The position numbers were made by a program, and so were the translations under genes. Below the pieces are notes generated by a model that saw nothing but the letters and a program-made list of their open reading frames with translations, ran no database searches and was not told where the DNA came from. This document shows positions 21,910 to 33,091 of a stretch of DNA of 64,000 nt, one piece after another. Every line of letters starts with the position of its first letter. The stretch's first letter is position 1. This stretch comes from Sphagnum magellanicum (taxonomy: Eukaryota > Streptophyta > Sphagnopsida > Sphagnales > Sphagnaceae), in NCBI GenBank assembly GCA_021904315.1, contig CM038914.1:434001-498000 (forward strand). The letters are read 5' to 3'.

Positions 21910-22698
21910 TCAGTACTCAGAAGCAATATGTTTCATGTAATAAGGGTTTGTAACAGGCAGTTTTGAGAATGAAACTTGTGACTGATAGACAGGTCGATGA
22001 GAGTGGTGAGAGGAATACACAGGCTCTCCTTCATAAGGTGATCCATATTGTCTGTCCATGGAAATGTACTCAGCATCATGGTATCGATGTCTGTTGAATG
22101 ATGGCATGCGGCGCACTCCATAAAAATCTCTCTGTGAATCTCGATTTACATCTCCATAATAATCATTCCTACGATCAACATCATCAGTTCTGCGCATGAA
22201 GTCCCGTCGCAGTGGTTCGCGGAATGTTGAGTTGCCAAATGAAGGAAGCCTTCCCAATTCTCGACCAAAAGAATTGGAGCGGATTAAGCCAGCACCAGAG
22301 CTTCCACCCCGCCCATATTCTTGACTGGGGTTGTAGTTGGGTGCACGATGGAAATGAGTTTCACTGTTGCTGTTGACGATGTAACTACCTGAAGAAATCA
22401 GCTCACACTTCCCATCCACTTTGGCTTTCTTCACTTGCTTGAGAGCTTGAAGGGGATCCACAAACCCTATGATAGTCACTCTCTGATTATACCTGTCACA
22501 GATTACGCTGCGCACACCATTCAGCTCCTCCAGCTCTTCTTTCACTTTCTCCTCACATTTATCACAGCACATGGGAACCTTCAGCTCAAGAGCCGGCACA
22601 GAGCCATTCTGAAGAGTAACAGGAGGGTACTGGTTTGTATAGCCACCAGAACTAATAGAAGAAGACATGTACATTGGTTCCTCCTTCCCGTGGAACAT
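21910..22698 (-). CDS. HMA-domain protein (HPP type) with Arg/Asp/Tyr-rich tail
   Basis: One main coding exon gives 262 residues from the ATG at 22,696-22,698 to the stop at 21,910-21,912. Residues 35-100 form an HMA domain with the metal site M43-C-C45-D-K-C48, then the KVKEELEELNGV helix and the RVTIIGFVDP strand. These are typical of plant metallochaperone-like proteins that place CxxC after a hydrophobic-Met strand. Residues ~105-262 are polar and probably disordered, rich in Arg, Asp, Ser and Tyr (FGRELGRLPSFG, RRNDYYGD), ending KHIASEY. There is no CaaX box, so isoprenylation is not predicted. The sequence just upstream (TCTGTTGCTGCTGCAG) is a splice acceptor, so the frame extension to 22,764 (hydrophobic, signal-like) is probably intron. 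An ATG followed by GTAACG at 22,759-22,764 might instead be the end of an upstream exon. Leader exons likely lie between about 23.2 and 24.0 kb. Confidence 0.85.
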   Translation of the reverse strand: MFHGKEEPMYMSSSISSGGYTNQYPPVTLQNGSVPALELKVPMCCDKCEEKVKEELEELNGVRSVICDRYNQRVTIIGFVDPLQALKQVKKAKVDGKCELISSGSYIVNSNSETHFHRAPNYNPSQEYGRGGSSGAGLIRSNSFGRELGRLPSFGNSTFREPLRRDFMRRTDDVDRRNDYYGDVNRDSQRDFYGVRRMPSFNRHRYHDAEYISMDRQYGSPYEGEPVYSSHHSHRPVYQSQVSFSKLPVTNPYYMKHIASEY

Positions 22699-22861
22699 CT
22701 GCAGCAGCAACAGAAGAGAAAAAACAAACAGACAATGCATACACAACCAACCCCACGTTACCATTTTTTGTAATATTTGACTGCTATCTACAAGAACTCC
22801 TCCTACAGCCTGGCTAAGGAGTGTTGCAAAAGATCAAGACAGACTCTCTGCAAGACTTTAA

Positions 22862-23226
22862 GAGCATCTCTAGCGGTGCTCAGTATGTGACCCTGCAAAA
22901 ATATTTCTCAGATCCAAGTTTTAGTTACTTACTTTTTTTTTCCAACTCCGCCCATAAAACTGAAACTCGGACTGCAAACAGGTGGGAGACTACTAAGAGC
23001 AAACCACCTGGACCAAACAAACTAATCAGAAACAATAAGCAGTCAATAAAAACGACTTGTGTGTTTATTGCACTGTTCCAGAGCTGCCCGAGGCGTCTGA
23101 AAGATGTGGATTTTTTCAGGATCACAGCAGTCGTCTTCCAGTGGATCCACTGGAAGACGACTACTTTACCACATCCAAGATCTCCAGTGCAGGGTCACAT
23201 ACTGAGCGTCGGTGGTGGCGATGCTC
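22862..23226. mobile_element. MITE, 365 bp, TAA target duplication (PIF/Harbinger-like ends)
   Basis: The left end GAGCATCTCTAGCGGTGCTC and following CAGTATGTGACCCTGCA are mirrored at the right end (TGCAGGGTCACATACTG ... GATGCTC). TAA precedes the left end (22859-22861) and TAA follows the right end (23227-23229). Three-base TAA/TTA duplications are characteristic of the PIF/Harbinger superfamily; GAGCATC-type ends are common in plant MITEs. No transposase is encoded. The element lies upstream of HMA gene 2, probably in its 5' intron. A second member is at 44,830-45,179 and a third right end at 57,201. Confidence 0.85.
23129..23162. repeat. Perfect 34-bp palindrome inside the MITE
   Basis: AGTCGTCTTCCAGTGGA followed directly by its exact reverse complement, with no spacer (centre at a BamHI-like GGATCC). 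It lies off-centre, 64 bp from the right end of the MITE. Confidence 0.95.
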
Positions 23227-23593
23227 TAAAGGAAACATTCCAAAATACTCAAGGAGACTGGGATCGTGTATGCATGGATGGATGGATGGACTGCATTATC
23301 ATTCCAAGTTCCTAATTAGAAGAAGCTCAAGGGACATGATCATTTCCTACTCACCTCTCGTATCCAGCTGGTCATGGTGAAGTCCGCAAGTTCCCTTGTG
23401 CAGCTTCCAAACTTCGAGAAAGAACCAACAAACGAAAGAGCGAAAGAACGAACTTCTCGCTACAAACAACGGAGAACTGCAGCTCCTCTCCGAAAACAAA
23501 AAGTCCCAAAAACAAAACAAATGTAAACAAGAAGAGCAGCCGCAACTTATGATTATCTCCTATCTCCTCCCCCTTGGAACATAAACGATATTG

Positions 23594-23595
<2 letters not shown>

Positions 23596-23636
<41 letters not shown>
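23596..23636. repeat. (GA)n microsatellite (CT on the minus strand)
   Basis: About 20 GA repeats. On the minus strand this is a CT tract in the upstream region of HMA gene 2; CT/GA tracts are frequent in plant core promoters and leaders. Confidence 0.9.
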
Positions 23637-23637
<1 letters not shown>

Positions 23638-23829
23638 AATAAAACAAAACAAAAGCAGCAGGTACAACCAAGATAAACGAAGCCAACTCCTCCGGCTTTG
23701 TATCCCAACAAGAGAAAAGAAAGAGGAAGAAACAAAGGAGCAATTATTGGCACACTGTTGTTCTTCTGTAGCGAAGACTGTAGTTCTTAACTGCAATGTA
23801 GGAGGTGCCAATCCTTGCAAGAAATAAGA

Positions 23830-24060
23830 AGGAAGAAGGCGGTGGCGATGGTGGTGGTGTTGTTGGTGGTGGAGCTAAGCGATGGCAAGTACGACGGTGA
23901 CGAGGAGTCGGGGAAACTACCGAAGCGTGCGGGAAATACTGGGCAACTACAGCCGCCAACAACAACAGTTGCCGCAGACTGCGGGAAACCGCGCCGGACA
24001 CGAAGACCGAGCGCGGGAAACGGCGCGCCTGACAGAAAGACCGAGTCCAATTTTTTATTT
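23830..24060 (-). promoter_or_regulatory. GC-rich candidate promoter/leader of HMA gene 2
   Basis: A locally GC- and CpG-rich block (GTGCGGG, GCGCCGG, GGCGCGCC) stands out from AT-rich surroundings about 1.2 kb upstream of the HMA gene 2 start. With the CT tract downstream it is the most plausible transcription start region. Small open frames here on both strands have no recognisable domains. Confidence 0.35.
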
Positions 24061-24384
24061 TTTATTTTTTTCCTTTTTGGCTAATTGTTTTTTCATAAAA
24101 AACACACACACTTCAAGCAGGGTTTTTGGTTTTTGTTTTCATACTCCCCTCAAGTACATCCACTGGCGAGGATCCTCAAAATTAATAATATTAATTAAAT
24201 GGCGACTTTCCTACGTGGGCTGTAGCATTTTTTCACAGAAGTGCTGGCTACAAGTGCCGACCTGGGAAGTGCCTTTATGTGTCTAGATGTGATTAAATTT
24301 AATTATTTTTATTCCGAAAAATGGCTAAGAAAAATCCCTAAAATCAAAAAAAAATCTTTTTTTTTTTTTTTCATTTTCTGAAAC

Positions 24385-24690
24385 TTTCTTTCTTTCTTCC
24401 TTTTAATTTAACTTCAATACCCGGATCAGAGAGATCCATTTGATGACAATTACCTAGTTGGTTTGAGCAAAACACTCCTATTGTTTAGGCAAGAAACTAA
24501 GTACAAAGCTATTGCTTTCTGATTAGCCAAATGCATCAATTCAGAGGACATAGGCGACAAACCCTATCTCTCCTCGATACACTCTCAGGCTTTGCATGCC
24601 TGCCACACTCTACCTCCAAACGATGGTTTGCCACACTCTACCTTCAAACGATGGTTTGAACATCTGAACCTTGACAAAGATTGACAAAAT
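24385..24690 (-). mobile_element. LINE 3'-end fragment with internal deletion
   Basis: It matches the 3' end of the LINE at 28,985-33,091: the TTTCTTTCTTTC tail, the segment AAAACACTCCTATTGTTTAG (TTATC in the larger copy) and the block GACATAGGCGACAAACCCTA. About 110 bp between CATCAATTCAG and GGACATAGG in the large copy (about 29,141-29,255) is missing here, and one 30-bp stretch (TTTGCCACACTCTACC) is duplicated. The copy is heavily 5'-truncated, ending near 24,688. Confidence 0.85.
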
Positions 24691-25072
24691 TCGACAAGTT
24701 GCGAAATTACGCAAACATTAAAAATTTTAAAACATGTCTTAAATCATTGGATTCTTCTTTTTTCTTTTTTCTTTTTTTTTGGGCAGTTTTTTGGTTTTGA
24801 AATTTATGCGAATTTTTCCCCCAAAAAATTCGAATTTACAATTTTAAAATATCCCTTTTTTTTTAACCGATTTTCTTTGTTATCACAGTGCAAAAATTCA
24901 CCAGATGCGAAAAGAAAAAAATCCTCCTTGCAAGGTGTTTTTTCTTTGTATTTGAAAGCACCCCTTCACACCAGTGTTTTTTTTTCTTTCCAAATTTTCA
25001 ACTTTTACTCAAATGATGATCATTAATACTTATATTTAGCCAAATTTGGCAATATTCAAAATTATTACATAT

Positions 25073-25172
25073 TATAAAGGACGTCGGAATGAAATGAAAC
25101 TTTTCATCCATCTTTTCGTCGTCCATAAAGTCATCCGTCCAGTCCATCCGTCCTATCATGGTCTATTTACTT
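25073..25172. mobile_element. Short element with AGTAAA..GAC ends (copy 1)
   Basis: It starts ATAAAGGACGTCGGAATG and ends GGTCTATTTACTTC, the reverse complement of a similar terminal sequence. The middle is a run of TCATCC/GTCC motifs. The better-preserved copy is at 27,083-27,187; the ends suggest a ~100-bp MITE. Confidence 0.6.
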
Positions 25173-25759
25173 CGACGGGGTGGAGAAAACAGACACGGCA
25201 GATGCTCAAACCAGATTTAGATAGTGAGTCCATGTACCTCACCTAGATGTAGGCAGGATTGCAGAAAAAACTCTACTGTCCGCTTAGGACAATCGCCATT
25301 TAATCTAAATTAAAGCTGGGGATCCTTGCCATTGCACCTACCTAAGGAATTTGAAAAATAAAAACCCTATTATACAAGGTTTGCTTTCTTTCAATTTTTG
25401 TGATTAGTTATCCCGCAAAGAGGGTTTAGCCAAATTAGGCTATAGACCATATTAATGATAGTGAATAAAACATTTTAAAATATTTATGCTTTATATGTAT
25501 TTGATGAATTTAAATTATTTTTTCTAAATTTGGTGATTAGGGCCATTCGTTTTCACAAAAATTGTTAGAATGTGTAGAAAAATAAATTTCAGGTTGAAAC
25601 AATGAAAATAAATTCTCTCAAAAAGAACCTACCAATGTGGTATATAGAGAGGTTTTGAAAATGTAGTTTGTAGTTGTAATTTTGTAATATGTATCGTCAA
25701 ATACATGCACACCTTTGCATCTCATCATCCGTCTCGTCATCCATCCAAACAGAACAAAT

Positions 25760-26590
25760 ATATATTTTTAAAAGGGAAAACTAGGAAAAAAAAAAACAGA
25801 AAAACACTTTAACAATTAGAAACTTTTTGTAAACACTTAAACATGAAACAAAAAAGGAAAATACAGTAAAATAATCTTAAAAGAAAATTAAAAAATAGAT
25901 GACAAAAAATAAGAAACAAAACATAGAGCAAAAGAAAGAGAAAAAAAACCATACTTGAAAAAAAAATGAGGTTTGTCTTTTTTCCAAACTTCAAACCTGC
26001 ATCTAATCAAACCAAAAAAAAAAAAATTAAAATTAAAATTATTTTATTATAAAACATATTTAAAAAACTAGAATTTTTTTGGAAAAGAAAATAAATAACT
26101 AAATAAATAACTAAACGCATAAAAAAAATTTAAAAATGAAGATAGACAAAATAAGAATAGAAAAAACATGAAACAAACATAAACAAAAAAAGTAAAAACA
26201 CAAAAACTATAAAAAATAAATGAAATTGTTTATTGTTTATAAATTTACGTCCGTTTGGGACCAGAAAGTCCATTAGACGAAAGGTAGATCATGAGAAACA
26301 AAGAAAAGGAAATACAGTAAAATCATTTTAAGAGAAAAAAATTACAAAAAAGAAGAAACCAAATAAAGAGTAGAAATTTTTTTTAAAAAAAACTTATAAT
26401 AATGAAGAAAAACCCTACTTGAAAAAAAATGAGGTGTGTCTTTTTTCTCCAAACTTTAAACTTGCATCCAAATAAACAAAAATACAAAAGTGAAAAAGAA
26501 ACACTATATTTTTATTATACAAAATAAAAATAAAAACAGAAAACACATAAAATATAAAATAAAAAAGATAATTTTTTTTTTAAAAAACTA
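25760..26590. repeat. A-rich dispersed repeat, unoccupied copy of the LINE target
   Basis: An A-rich non-coding sequence matches both flanks of the large LINE. 25,790-25,998 matches 28,770-28,978, and 25,999 onward matches 33,092 onward. The join here reads CAAACCTGCATCTAATCAAA without an insertion, so this is the paralogous empty site. The part at 26,290-26,510 also matches 33,310-33,520. Confidence 0.85.
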
Positions 26591-26862
26591 AAAAACCTGA
26601 ACCAAACATTGTTGAAATAACACACCAGTACCAGGCTGATATGAAAACCTTTAACATATGTAAACCTCTTAAGGTACCCTCCCTCTTAGACCAGGTTAAA
26701 AATGGTGTCAAACAAGTTGTAGAAAGTTAAAATTTCATGCAGCCAATGAGGAGGCTCAATATGCACTCAGGAGGCCCCCCCTTTACTTTCTTTTGGGTGG
26801 GGGAGGCAGGTGGTTTTGAGATATTTGGGGGAATTTTTTTGTTCCCATTGTGTTTTCATTTT

Positions 26863-26950
26863 TAGTAAAGGACGTGGGGATGTTAAGCATCATTTCACAT
26901 CCATCTGTCTCATCATCCATCTGGACGGATGCAGCTATGTCATCCCCATT
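26863..26950. mobile_element. Short element with AGTAAA..GAC ends (copy 2, partial)
   Basis: It starts AGTAAAGGACGTGGGGATG and continues with AAGCATCATTTCACATCC and TCATCC motifs, as in copy 3. The right terminal sequence is not recognisable. Confidence 0.55.
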
Positions 26951-27082
26951 ATTTAAAATAGAAGCATAGGGGCTTTCACGTGATTTGCCTGCTGCTGCGT
27001 TGTTGGAAGAATGGGTCACCTGCATACCATTTAGAACGTGTCTAAGAGCAACTGGGAGTGTCTTAAAACAGACATTACATAA

Positions 27083-27187
27083 AGTAAAGGACGTCGGGAT
27101 GTGAAGCATCATTTCATCCATCTGTTCCGTCGTCCATTCGTCCATTCATCCGTCCATCCATCCGTCCGGTCATGGTCTGTTTACTCC
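27083..27187. mobile_element. Short element with AGTAAA..GAC ends (copy 3, best preserved)
   Basis: Begins AGTAAAGGACGTCGGGATG and ends GGTCTGTTTACTCC; the reverse complement of the end (AGTAAACAGACC) resembles the start. The centre is (TCCATCCG)-type repeats. Lone ends of the same family lie at about 9,427 (left) and 27,931-27,947 (right). Confidence 0.65.
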
Positions 27188-28530
27188 AACCGAAAATGGC
27201 TGACTCTGCCTGCAGGGCCTGTCACGTGTAGCATTTCGAGCACTTGCCTTTCCTGTTCTTCCTTTCTCCTCTCAATCAGGAAAAGTTTATGAAAAAAAAC
27301 AAGAAAAAAAGAAAACATGTTTATGATGGAAAAATAGAAAAAATACATATTACCTTTTTCTTTAAAAAACCCTATAGCCTACCCTACCTAGACAATATAA
27401 CTGGTGGTTTGCAAGGTGAGTATTTGAAAACTGACCTTTATGCATAATTTATTATTTTAAAAAAAACCCAAGTAAATTGATAACCATGGGTATTACTTTG
27501 ACAATGAAATTGTTAACTCATGAGTCTAAATTTTTCAAAAAGATTGACACCTTATGTGATCCAAATTTTTAAATAGTAATATTATTTACTATTTTTTCCC
27601 TCAAAATCACTTCTTTTTCAATTTTTCAATTTTTAATTTCACTTTTCTGCGAAATTTTTCCAATAAATAAAAGGGCTGGGGTTGACCATTCAGGCTCACC
27701 TGGTGTTTAGTTGAGACCCAATTGCACTTGCTGCTGATTTTGTCATTCTGAAACTACATCCCTACTCTTAATGTCAAGAAAGGGGTCCTCTATGGCCGGC
27801 CTACAAATTTCTCATGGGGCTTGACTCCTTACTTTTAATGTTAAGGATTAGGTCCTCTGTGGCAGATTCTGCCACTTAAGCCCTTGATGCCATTATTTTG
27901 ACCAGAGAAATTTTGCTGAAACTTTCTCTGTCATGGTCTGTTTACTCCGAGGAGGAAAAGAAAGAGTGGAATACATACGCTTTCATCAACGAAATCGATT
28001 CGCTGAATGTGAAACCGGTTCTAATAAGGTAAAGCTTCCAAAAGTTGGATCCAATGCGATAGTCCCTGTCCCTGTGAGGGCAGGGCCCAACAAAAGACAG
28101 GGTTAACCAATGGCTGAATATGGATATATTTTGGAGCCAGCAAAGTGAGTATGTACGTATGCACATTGTCTTTTGGGAAGTTGTCGAAGGATCGCAAATG
28201 TGGTAGGTGGTGAATTTAGGGTTAGGGTTTGGGGAAGCAAACAAGAAGAAACAGAAGTTGGAGGTAGTGTTTAGGGTTTGGGCTTTGCCCAGAGATGCAT
28301 TGATTTTGAAGAATCTTTTATTGTTATTCTCAATGTTGGGGTATGTTTGTCATCTTCGGTCTATTCCCATGGTCAGCTATATGTTGCTATCTCATGGGTC
28401 ACAAGCAATGCAAACATCAAGATTTTCAACGGCCAAATGGATACATGGGGAATGTCGTATATAAAGAGGTTTTGGAAATGTAGTTTGTAATTGTAATTTT
28501 GTAACATGTATCATCAAATACACACACACA
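27188..28530. other. Non-coding spacer within the transposon cluster
   Basis: No gene recognised. Open frames at 27,942-28,244 (-) and 28,207-28,490 (+) overlap on opposite strands and have no domain. Confidence 0.4.
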
Positions 28531-28559
28531 TGTGCATTAGGCTTGCAATTTGCCAAAAG

Positions 28560-28984
28560 CTAAAAAACTAATTTAAAAAAACTAAAAATTGTTGAAAAAA
28601 ACTTGAGAAACAAGAGAAGAAATCTTTTTAAAACAACACAAGAAATTTCAAATTAAAAAATAAGAAGACAAGTTATTAATAAATAAATAAAATGAAACAA
28701 AGTTGTAACAAAAAAGAAAAAAACAAAACAAATACATATTTAAAAAGGGAAAAAACTAGAAAAAAATAAAAATAGAAAAACACTTTAACAATTAAAAACT
28801 TTTTTTAAACACTTAAACATGAAACAAAAAAGGGAAATACAGTAAAATAATCTTAAAAGAAAATTTAAAAATAGATGACAAAAAAAAAGAAATAAAACAG
28901 AGAGCAAAAGAAAGAGAAAAAAAACCATACTTGAAAAAAAAAAAAAAGGTTTGTCTTCTTTTTCCAAACTTCAAACTTGCATCT
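28560..28984. repeat. A-rich repeat, left part split by the LINE
   Basis: Matches 25,790-26,004 nearly base for base and stops at GCATCT (28979-28984), where the LINE begins. It resumes at 33,092 with the same GCATCT. Confidence 0.85.
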
Positions 28985-29165
28985 TTCTTTCTTTCTTTCT
29001 TTTAATTTAACGTCAATATCTAGACCAGAAAGATCCATTTGATAACTATTACCTAATTGGTTTGAGCAAAACACTCCTGTTATCTAGGCAAGAAACTAAG
29101 TACAAAGCTATCGCTTTCTGATTAATCGAATGCATCAATTCAGGCAGTAAGCTACACGATGTCAA

Positions 29166-32100
29166 TTATTTCCCTAGCTGTTGACCAAACTTGCACCGAA
29201 TGTCATGGTGAGTTGGGCACACTAACAACAGGTGGTCTTCATCTTCAACAGCTCTTAGGGGACATAGGCGACAAACCCTATCTCTCCTCGGTACACTTTC
29301 AGGCTTTGCATGCTTGTCACACTCTACCTCCAAACGATGATTTGAACATTTGAACCTTGACAAAGATTGCCTGAGCTGAACATTTGTGATCACTTGCAAA
29401 TAACTCTGATGTGCATATGAGTACCCAGATTCTGTTATACAGCTCGTGTTCATCAGCCGGTATGTACGTAATCTGCTACTTCTGGCTCTGGCTTGTTCAC
29501 CATAAATGGATTCTAGATAAGAAGCATGTGCACTTGCTACAACACACTTGACATTAGTATAGAGAACCCCAACCCCTTGGTCGTCAAGCCATAACTGCAC
29601 GTTCTGGAGCCAACACTGTTGGTTATCATTGCGCACACTGAGCATCTGGAGCTGGGTCTAATAGGCACAGTACAATAGACGATCTGGTGTGGACTCCTGT
29701 AGTCTATCATAATACTTGAGAGTTTGTTACCACTAGAAATACTCCAATGGATACCTTCCAAACTCCCCCAACACAACAAAAGTGCTTGTTGTTAAATTGA
29801 CCCTTTAATATTCCTCTTAGGAACATTCTATGTACTTATTCTGCTTGTTGCAACCCTTTAGCCCCTGTACAACCTATCCACACCTCGCATGCATAGCTTA
29901 GTACTGGGCGTACCACTAAGTCAAACAACTGGCACACTATTTCTAGATCTGTTATGCTCAAATCATTGCATCTGCGACATAATGCAAACAATGCCTTCTT
30001 CCCAGCGGCAGTCAGTTTGTCTATGCCTACTGCCATGTCTCTTGTACTATGTAATTTTAAGCCCAGGTATCTGAATGATTGAACCCGTTCAATGGTTGTC
30101 CCTCTGTATGTGAACTCTGGCGTTGCACTATGGCATTTTTCAAACACCACCACCTTGGTCTTGCTCACAGTGATGACCAATTATCGTTCAACACAAAACT
30201 CAAACATAACATCTATTTGTTTCTGCAACCCTTGTGGGGTTTCTGACATCAATGCCAAATCATCTGCATACAACAATAATTTGACTACTATGTCTGCCAG
30301 CTGTGGCGGGTTGTCACCATCAAGTGCATCTAGATGCTTCTCAAGTCCATCAAGGTAAAGTCCAAAAAGCAATGAGCTCAGTGAATAGCCTTGTTTGACC
30401 CCAATGCCACATGAGATTTGGGTTGATAGCCCTTCTGTTGGATGCATAACTCTGATGTTGTCCTGGTTGTACATGTTTTGTAGGCACTGCATGAAGCGAC
30501 CCACAATTCCCATATTAACCAACACTTGCCATAGCAAATCACGAGGCACTGTATCAAACGTTTTGCGAAAGTCCACAAAACAATAATACACCTTTTTGCA
30601 TTTGTGAGTGCTCTGTTCAATGAGCGTTCGCAAAATGTACAAATTATCCGTGGTGCGGAAGTCTTTCTTAAAACCAGCCTGTCCCCTGGCACGTAAGCCC
30701 CTCTCTTCTGCCCAGCTACTCAACCGTGCCTCTAGAATCATGGCAAACACCTTAGCTAGTACAGGACCCACTGTGATTCCCCTGTAGTTCTCAAATTGCA
30801 AGGCATCACCACCTTTGTGCAATGCATGAATGACTCCAATAGACAAACTTGCTGAATAACCTTGTTGTAACAACTTGTTGAACACAATCTGCAGTGGTAC
30901 ATGCAACATATCGCCAGCATCTAGCAAAAACTCTGCTTTCATGCCATTTAAGCCAGCAAACTTGTTACGTTTGAGTCTCTTCATCACTTGCGCAATCTCA
31001 TCTAAGGTTATGTCACAATTTAGTGTGTTGCAATCATCACTTGCAAAAGGGTGTGACATGCTCGAGACCATCTGATTTGTAGAGTTGCCCTGTCCCCCAG
31101 CTGTATTACTTGGGCATTGTCCTTCCAACAACTTTTGGAAGCCACCAACCAAGTCTGCTTTGCTAATAGCCACAAATCGCTCCTTGCTCTTCGAGTACTG
31201 CCTCCAAAAGCTGGCTGGATCTGTCTTTGTTAGTGCACACAACTATCGGCCTTGCAGCTTCTTGTACGTGCGTTTCTTATAACACAGTAGCTGTTTAAGT
31301 TACTTCTTCCATTCACGTGCTAGATGGTTGTCAAGATGAAGCTTTGCATATGCAAATACTTCCTTGTGCTTGCTGCGACATTCAGTATCAAACCATGATT
31401 GATGACGATGTTGTGTTAAACTGGTGCGTGCTACAGGGTAGCCGTGCACAGTCGCAGCGACATTACAAATGCAGTCATCCAACAATTGCACGGTCATGTC
31501 AGCATTGTCTATGTCACTCATCTGTGCTATGCATTGGGCAATATGTTACTGCAAGTGCTAATAATATTGTGTGCATTTGTTAGCATCATGTTTAAAACGA
31601 TGAATGTCTACAAGTGATTCTGAAGTTGCTGATGCCACATGTTGCTAAGGTAACTGCAAGTTGAGTGAAAATGGCCTATGGTTGGAATCACACCCTTTTC
31701 CACAAAATAGAGGGCATTTATGTACAACAAATGATGTGGCACAATCAAACAGAGCAGGTGATGTGACCATCTAATCCACAAGGCTGGAGCCGCCATTGGT
31801 AAAGCAAGTGCACTCCCCTGATTCATCGCCTGCAATCCTGCCATTGAGAATGAGCAATCCCAAGGAGCGGCAAAGGTCTAAAAACTCATTGTGCCAGCCT
31901 TTCAACCCCCCCTTGTCTGAGTTATGTCGCTCAGGCAAAACCTTCGGGAAGTCATTCCCCAATGGTAGCATGTCAGGCATGTGGTCGACAAAATAACGAC
32001 AATCAACATAGTCGTCAGCTGCACTGGTCCTTGCATTGAAATCACTAGTCAGTAAAATACTGCCCCCAAGATCTTGAATCATGCCGACCTTTACAGCAAT

Positions 32101-32490
32101 GTTATCAAACAAGCCTTCATTAGCATATGGGGACCCTTTGGGTGGATCATACATTACAGCCAAAAACAACGGTGCAGCCCCCGAGCGCTTGAACTGCAGC
32201 CACAACCTGGTGCCAGTTGTGCTCTATTTCCATAGGGATACATAGTCCGACCATGAGTCATTCACAAATATTGCAACACCACCACTATGTTTCATTGTTG
32301 CTCTAATTGAGTTCATGTCAAATACAGGGCGTGGATTGTGTAAACATTGAAAACCAAGCATATGCAATGGTGTTTCATCAGGGAACAATTGTGTTTCAAT
32401 CAGTGCAACAACATCTGAGTCATCAAACAGTCTCTTTATATGTGAACTGGTACTTAGTTTCGTGTTTGTCCCCCCATGGATGTTCCACAT
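29166..32490 (-). pseudogene. LINE ORF2: endonuclease and reverse transcriptase, degenerate
   Basis: Segments in order on the minus strand: an APE-like endonuclease start (VVALIETQ, 32,490-32,224), its C-terminal half (LLTSDFNARTS, 32,205-31,771), a linker (31,521-31,300) and the reverse transcriptase (31,242-30,181). The reverse transcriptase has motifs for the GITVGPVLAKVFA region, FVDFRKTFDTV and the catalytic LLLYADDLAL. The RT thumb follows (30,180-29,836, FRYLGLKL, VRPVLSYACEVW). The C-terminal zinc-like motif C-x2-C...H...C lies in 29,645-29,166 (VCRLC ... DEDH ... VC). At least four stops or frame breaks separate these parts, including one right after the YADD-bearing segment. The protein cannot be made intact. 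Confidence 0.92.
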
Positions 32491-32523
32491 GGAGACTCGT
32501 AACGCTCTCTAGTCCCAACACCC

Positions 32524-33088
32524 TTAGTGCTGGGCTGTGACTTTGGTGTCATTGATGTAAAGGTCTGCGCCACACCAGTAAGCTTTCTTCTTTTCCGCTT
32601 TGGCCTTCTCAAATAGATGCCATGATGCCCTCTTTTGCTCTTGTTGTCGTTTGGTCAAATCCTCTTCCAAGCCCCAGCGGGTACTTTTCAGGGTTACACG
32701 GTTTTGACAGACAACTTTTCTGTCCTCAAATGTAGCAAAAGTAACAAGTACAACTCGTGTGCGTATAGTCCCAAGCTTGGTCTCAGCTCTCCTGTTGAGG
32801 GGCTGACGCACTGCTGCCACAACCTTGATGGTTAGCTTCATCTGTCCTTATAGAACCTGATTATTGACTTTATCTAGCAGTTGTTGTGTTGTCTCGCCTT
32901 CTGTTTTGTCAAATCATATGATACGTGCGTTGCAAGCGTGTGTGGAGCGTTCCCTAGCCTCACCTTGGCTGACAAAGTTGTCCATCTGTTTGCCCATCTT
33001 CTTCACAACATCCATCCACTTTCCCCTTGACTCCTCCACCACCTCCTTAACAAGTTGTTTTGTAACCTCATTGTCATGACTGGCAGTA
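32524..33088 (-). pseudogene. LINE ORF1-like nucleic-acid-binding protein, partial
   Basis: The open minus-strand reading begins inside the protein with a charged helical region (TKQLVKEVVEESRGKWMD), passes one stop near 32,847 and continues to a C-terminal part with TRVVLVTFATFEDRKVV and LEEDLTKRQQEQKRASW. These are like the RNA-binding ORF1 proteins found upstream of LINE ORF2. The N-terminus is absent because the element is truncated at 33,091. Confidence 0.7.
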
Positions 33089-33091
33089 AGG

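Larger units (their letters stand above)
28985..33091 (-). mobile_element. Non-LTR retrotransposon (LINE), 5'-truncated, 4.1 kb
   Basis: On the minus strand it reads: end of an ORF1-like gene, an endonuclease domain, a reverse transcriptase with YADD, a Cys/His C-terminal motif, a short 3' UTR and an (AAAG)n tail (28,985-29,002). It is bounded by identical GCATCT hexamers (28979-28984 and 33092-33097), a target-site duplication. The start inside ORF1 shows 5' truncation, normal for target-primed reverse transcription. Several in-frame stops make it inactive. A smaller relative is at 24,385-24,690. Confidence 0.93.

Noticed and set aside
22699..22764. Signal-peptide-like start (hydrophobic run) on HMA gene 2
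   Set aside because: The hydrophobic residues come from a polypyrimidine tract ending in CTGCAG, a splice acceptor, so this is most likely intron.
23372..23827. Several overlapping frames with (RE)n or (SL)n runs
   Set aside because: Products of the (GA)n microsatellite in all frames.
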